26,606 nt of DNA from an uncultured Bacteroidales bacterium (lineage in GTDB: Bacteria; Bacteroidota; Bacteroidia; Bacteroidales; UBA932), in contig CABUIX010000028.1 of assembly GCA_902491795.1 (NCBI GenBank), positions 1 through 26,606 on the forward strand, given 5' to 3'. Shown piece after piece: positions 25,650-26,606 of this stretch. Positions within the stretch are counted from its first letter, which is position 1. Each line of letters starts with the position of its first letter. A model generated the notes under the pieces. That model did no database searches. It saw only the letters and a program-made list of their open reading frames with translations, and had not been told where the DNA came from. A program made the position numbers and the translations under genes.

Positions 25650-25837
25650 TTGCTTCTTGATTGATGTTAAAATATTGTTGAAAAACTGTTCACAAACGGT
25701 GGGCTGGATGTTCGAAAAAAATCCGTCAAGGTTGTCAACATCTTTTTCTTCAGCCTTTCAACATGCTTTTCAACCTGATGTTTTGTTTCTAAAAAATTGA
25801 TGCTTAATAACTTGAAATATTTATCAACATTTCAACA
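25640..25837. repeat. Cluster of DnaA-box-like TTATCAACA 9-mers in the mfd/ruvB spacer
   Basis: TTATCAACA, one base from the consensus DnaA box TTATCCACA, occurs twice exactly on the plus strand (25640-25648, overlapping the mfd start codon, and 25821-25829). Variants on the same strand are TTGTCAACA (25732-25740), CTTTCAACA (25755-25763), TTTTCAACC (25767-25775) and ATTTCAACA (25829-25837). On the minus strand TTTTCAACA lies at 25676-25684, with the weaker TTGTGAACA at 25687-25695. A very AT-rich stretch follows to about 25885. Whether it is an origin, a regulatory DnaA cluster or chance is not decided. Confidence 0.45.
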
Positions 25838-25875
25838 AGAGTATCATAAACAACAATTTATAAAAATAAAACAAC

Positions 25876-25883
25876 TATATTTG
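25876..25883 (+). promoter_or_regulatory. Bacteroidetes-type -7 promoter box for ruvB
   Basis: TATATTTG matches TAnnTTTG exactly and ends 22 bases before the ATG at 25906. The upstream sequence is AT-rich with no clear -33 TTTG at the usual distance. Confidence 0.5.
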
Positions 25884-25905
25884 TATTCTGATTGTCAAAG
25901 CGCGT

Positions 25906-26606
25906 ATGACAGACTTCAATCCTCACAATACAAACGAGGGCAAAGATAAGGATTTGGACGGAATTATCCGGCCCCGTGAACTTGAAGATTTCACAGGCCA
26001 GAGGGAAATTGTGTCCAATCTGAAAATCTATGTCCAGGCAGCCAAAATGCGCGGTGAGGCATTGGACCACACTCTGTTCCATGGCCCTCCAGGCCTGGGC
26101 AAGACAACCCTTGCCCATATAATAGCCAACGAGATGGGGGTGAACATAAAGATAACCTCAGGTCCTGTCCTCGACAGGCCTGGCGACCTTGCGGGGCTGC
26201 TCACTTCGCTTGAAACCGGCGACGTGCTGTTCATCGACGAGATACACCGCCTGTCTCCGGAAGTGGAGGAATATCTGTATTCGGCCATGGAGGACTATGT
26301 CATAGACATAATGATAGACAAGGGACCGGGTGCAAGGTCAGTCCGCATTTCACTTAATCCTTTCACGCTTGTCGGCGCGACCACCAGGTCAGGACTGCTG
26401 ACTGCGCCTCTGAGAGCCCGCTTCGGCATAAACTGCGCTCTCGAGTACTACGACACGGAGGATCTTGTACGTATAGTAAGGCGCAGTGCCGGTATACTTG
26501 GCGTGGAAATTGACTCTGAGGCTGCCCATGAGATTGCCATGCGCAGCAGGGGGACCCCGCGAATCGCCAATTCGCTCCTCAGGAGGGTGCGCGATTTTGC
26601 TCAGGT
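25906..26606 (+). CDS. ruvB: Holliday junction branch migration ATPase RuvB (3' end outside window)
   Basis: RuvB is the hexameric AAA+ motor that drives branch migration with RuvA. The ATG at 25906 opens MTDFNPHNTN and the frame runs to the window end (233 codons plus 2 bases of about 340). Visible motifs: the family start IIRPRELEDFTGQ, Walker A GPPGLGKTT, the segment ITSGPVLDRPGDLAGLLTSL, Walker B FIDEIHRL, sensor 1 GATTRSGLL, the arginine finger in LRARFG, and sensor 2 GTPRIAN. The C-terminal winged-helix domain is cut off by the window edge. It diverges from mfd across a 256-base spacer. The start is supported by the promoter box and the lack of any other ATG close by. Confidence 0.96.
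   Translation, partial: MTDFNPHNTNEGKDKDLDGIIRPRELEDFTGQREIVSNLKIYVQAAKMRGEALDHTLFHGPPGLGKTTLAHIIANEMGVNIKITSGPVLDRPGDLAGLLTSLETGDVLFIDEIHRLSPEVEEYLYSAMEDYVIDIMIDKGPGARSVRISLNPFTLVGATTRSGLLTAPLRARFGINCALEYYDTEDLVRIVRRSAGILGVEIDSEAAHEIAMRSRGTPRIANSLLRRVRDFAQ

Overview
The window looks like chromosomal DNA of a Bacteroidales bacterium. The evidence is the gene families (LptC lipoprotein next to a PpiD-type foldase, DUF5106-like thioredoxin lipoprotein, TolB-like propeller lipoprotein), many Bacteroidetes-type secreted and outer-membrane proteins, and several TAnnTTTG promoter boxes 17-35 bases before start codons. Base composition is fairly GC-rich for the order (38 of 60 bases GC at 6001-6060), which would suit a Rikenellaceae/Alistipes-like or related gut lineage, but I cannot fix the genus. 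No tRNA, rRNA, CRISPR array, phage or transposase gene was seen.

Layout. 1-908: 3' part of mutS (+). 900-5630: a leftward run of five genes, thioredoxin-like lipoprotein, galM, thyA, folA and a sodium-dependent (SNF) transporter, with tiny gaps or overlaps. 5692-8649: a large secreted protein that appears to join an HExxH metallopeptidase domain, a TolB-like propeller and an outer-membrane barrel. 8736-10974: a rightward three-gene unit of a YeiH-family transporter, a two-helix membrane protein and a CpXC zinc-ribbon protein. 11123-12194: an AT-rich propeller lipoprotein gene broken by a frameshift. 12282-14332: leftward galK and a secreted EEP-fold nuclease/phosphatase. 14387-16203: rightward ychF and a SAM methyltransferase. 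16279-25649: a leftward block, mfd, coaX, outer-membrane protein, TPR protein, lptC and ppiD. 25906-end: 5' part of ruvB (+). Two strong bidirectional hairpin terminators separate convergent genes near 12.24 kb and 16.24 kb.

How the genes fit together. thyA and folA form the usual dTMP/tetrahydrofolate cycle and overlap by an ATGA. galM and galK are both Leloir pathway genes but sit 8 kb apart. The coaX-to-ppiD block couples CoA synthesis with envelope biogenesis (LPS transport, protein folding, an outer-membrane barrel and a periplasmic TPR protein). mutS, mfd and ruvB are DNA repair/recombination genes.

Most worth a second look: a cluster of DnaA-box-like 9-mers with an AT-rich stretch in the mfd/ruvB spacer; the protease-propeller-barrel protein; a CoaX lacking the aspartate of its first nucleotide-binding motif; the YeiH/two-helix/CpXC unit; and the frameshifted, AT-rich propeller gene.
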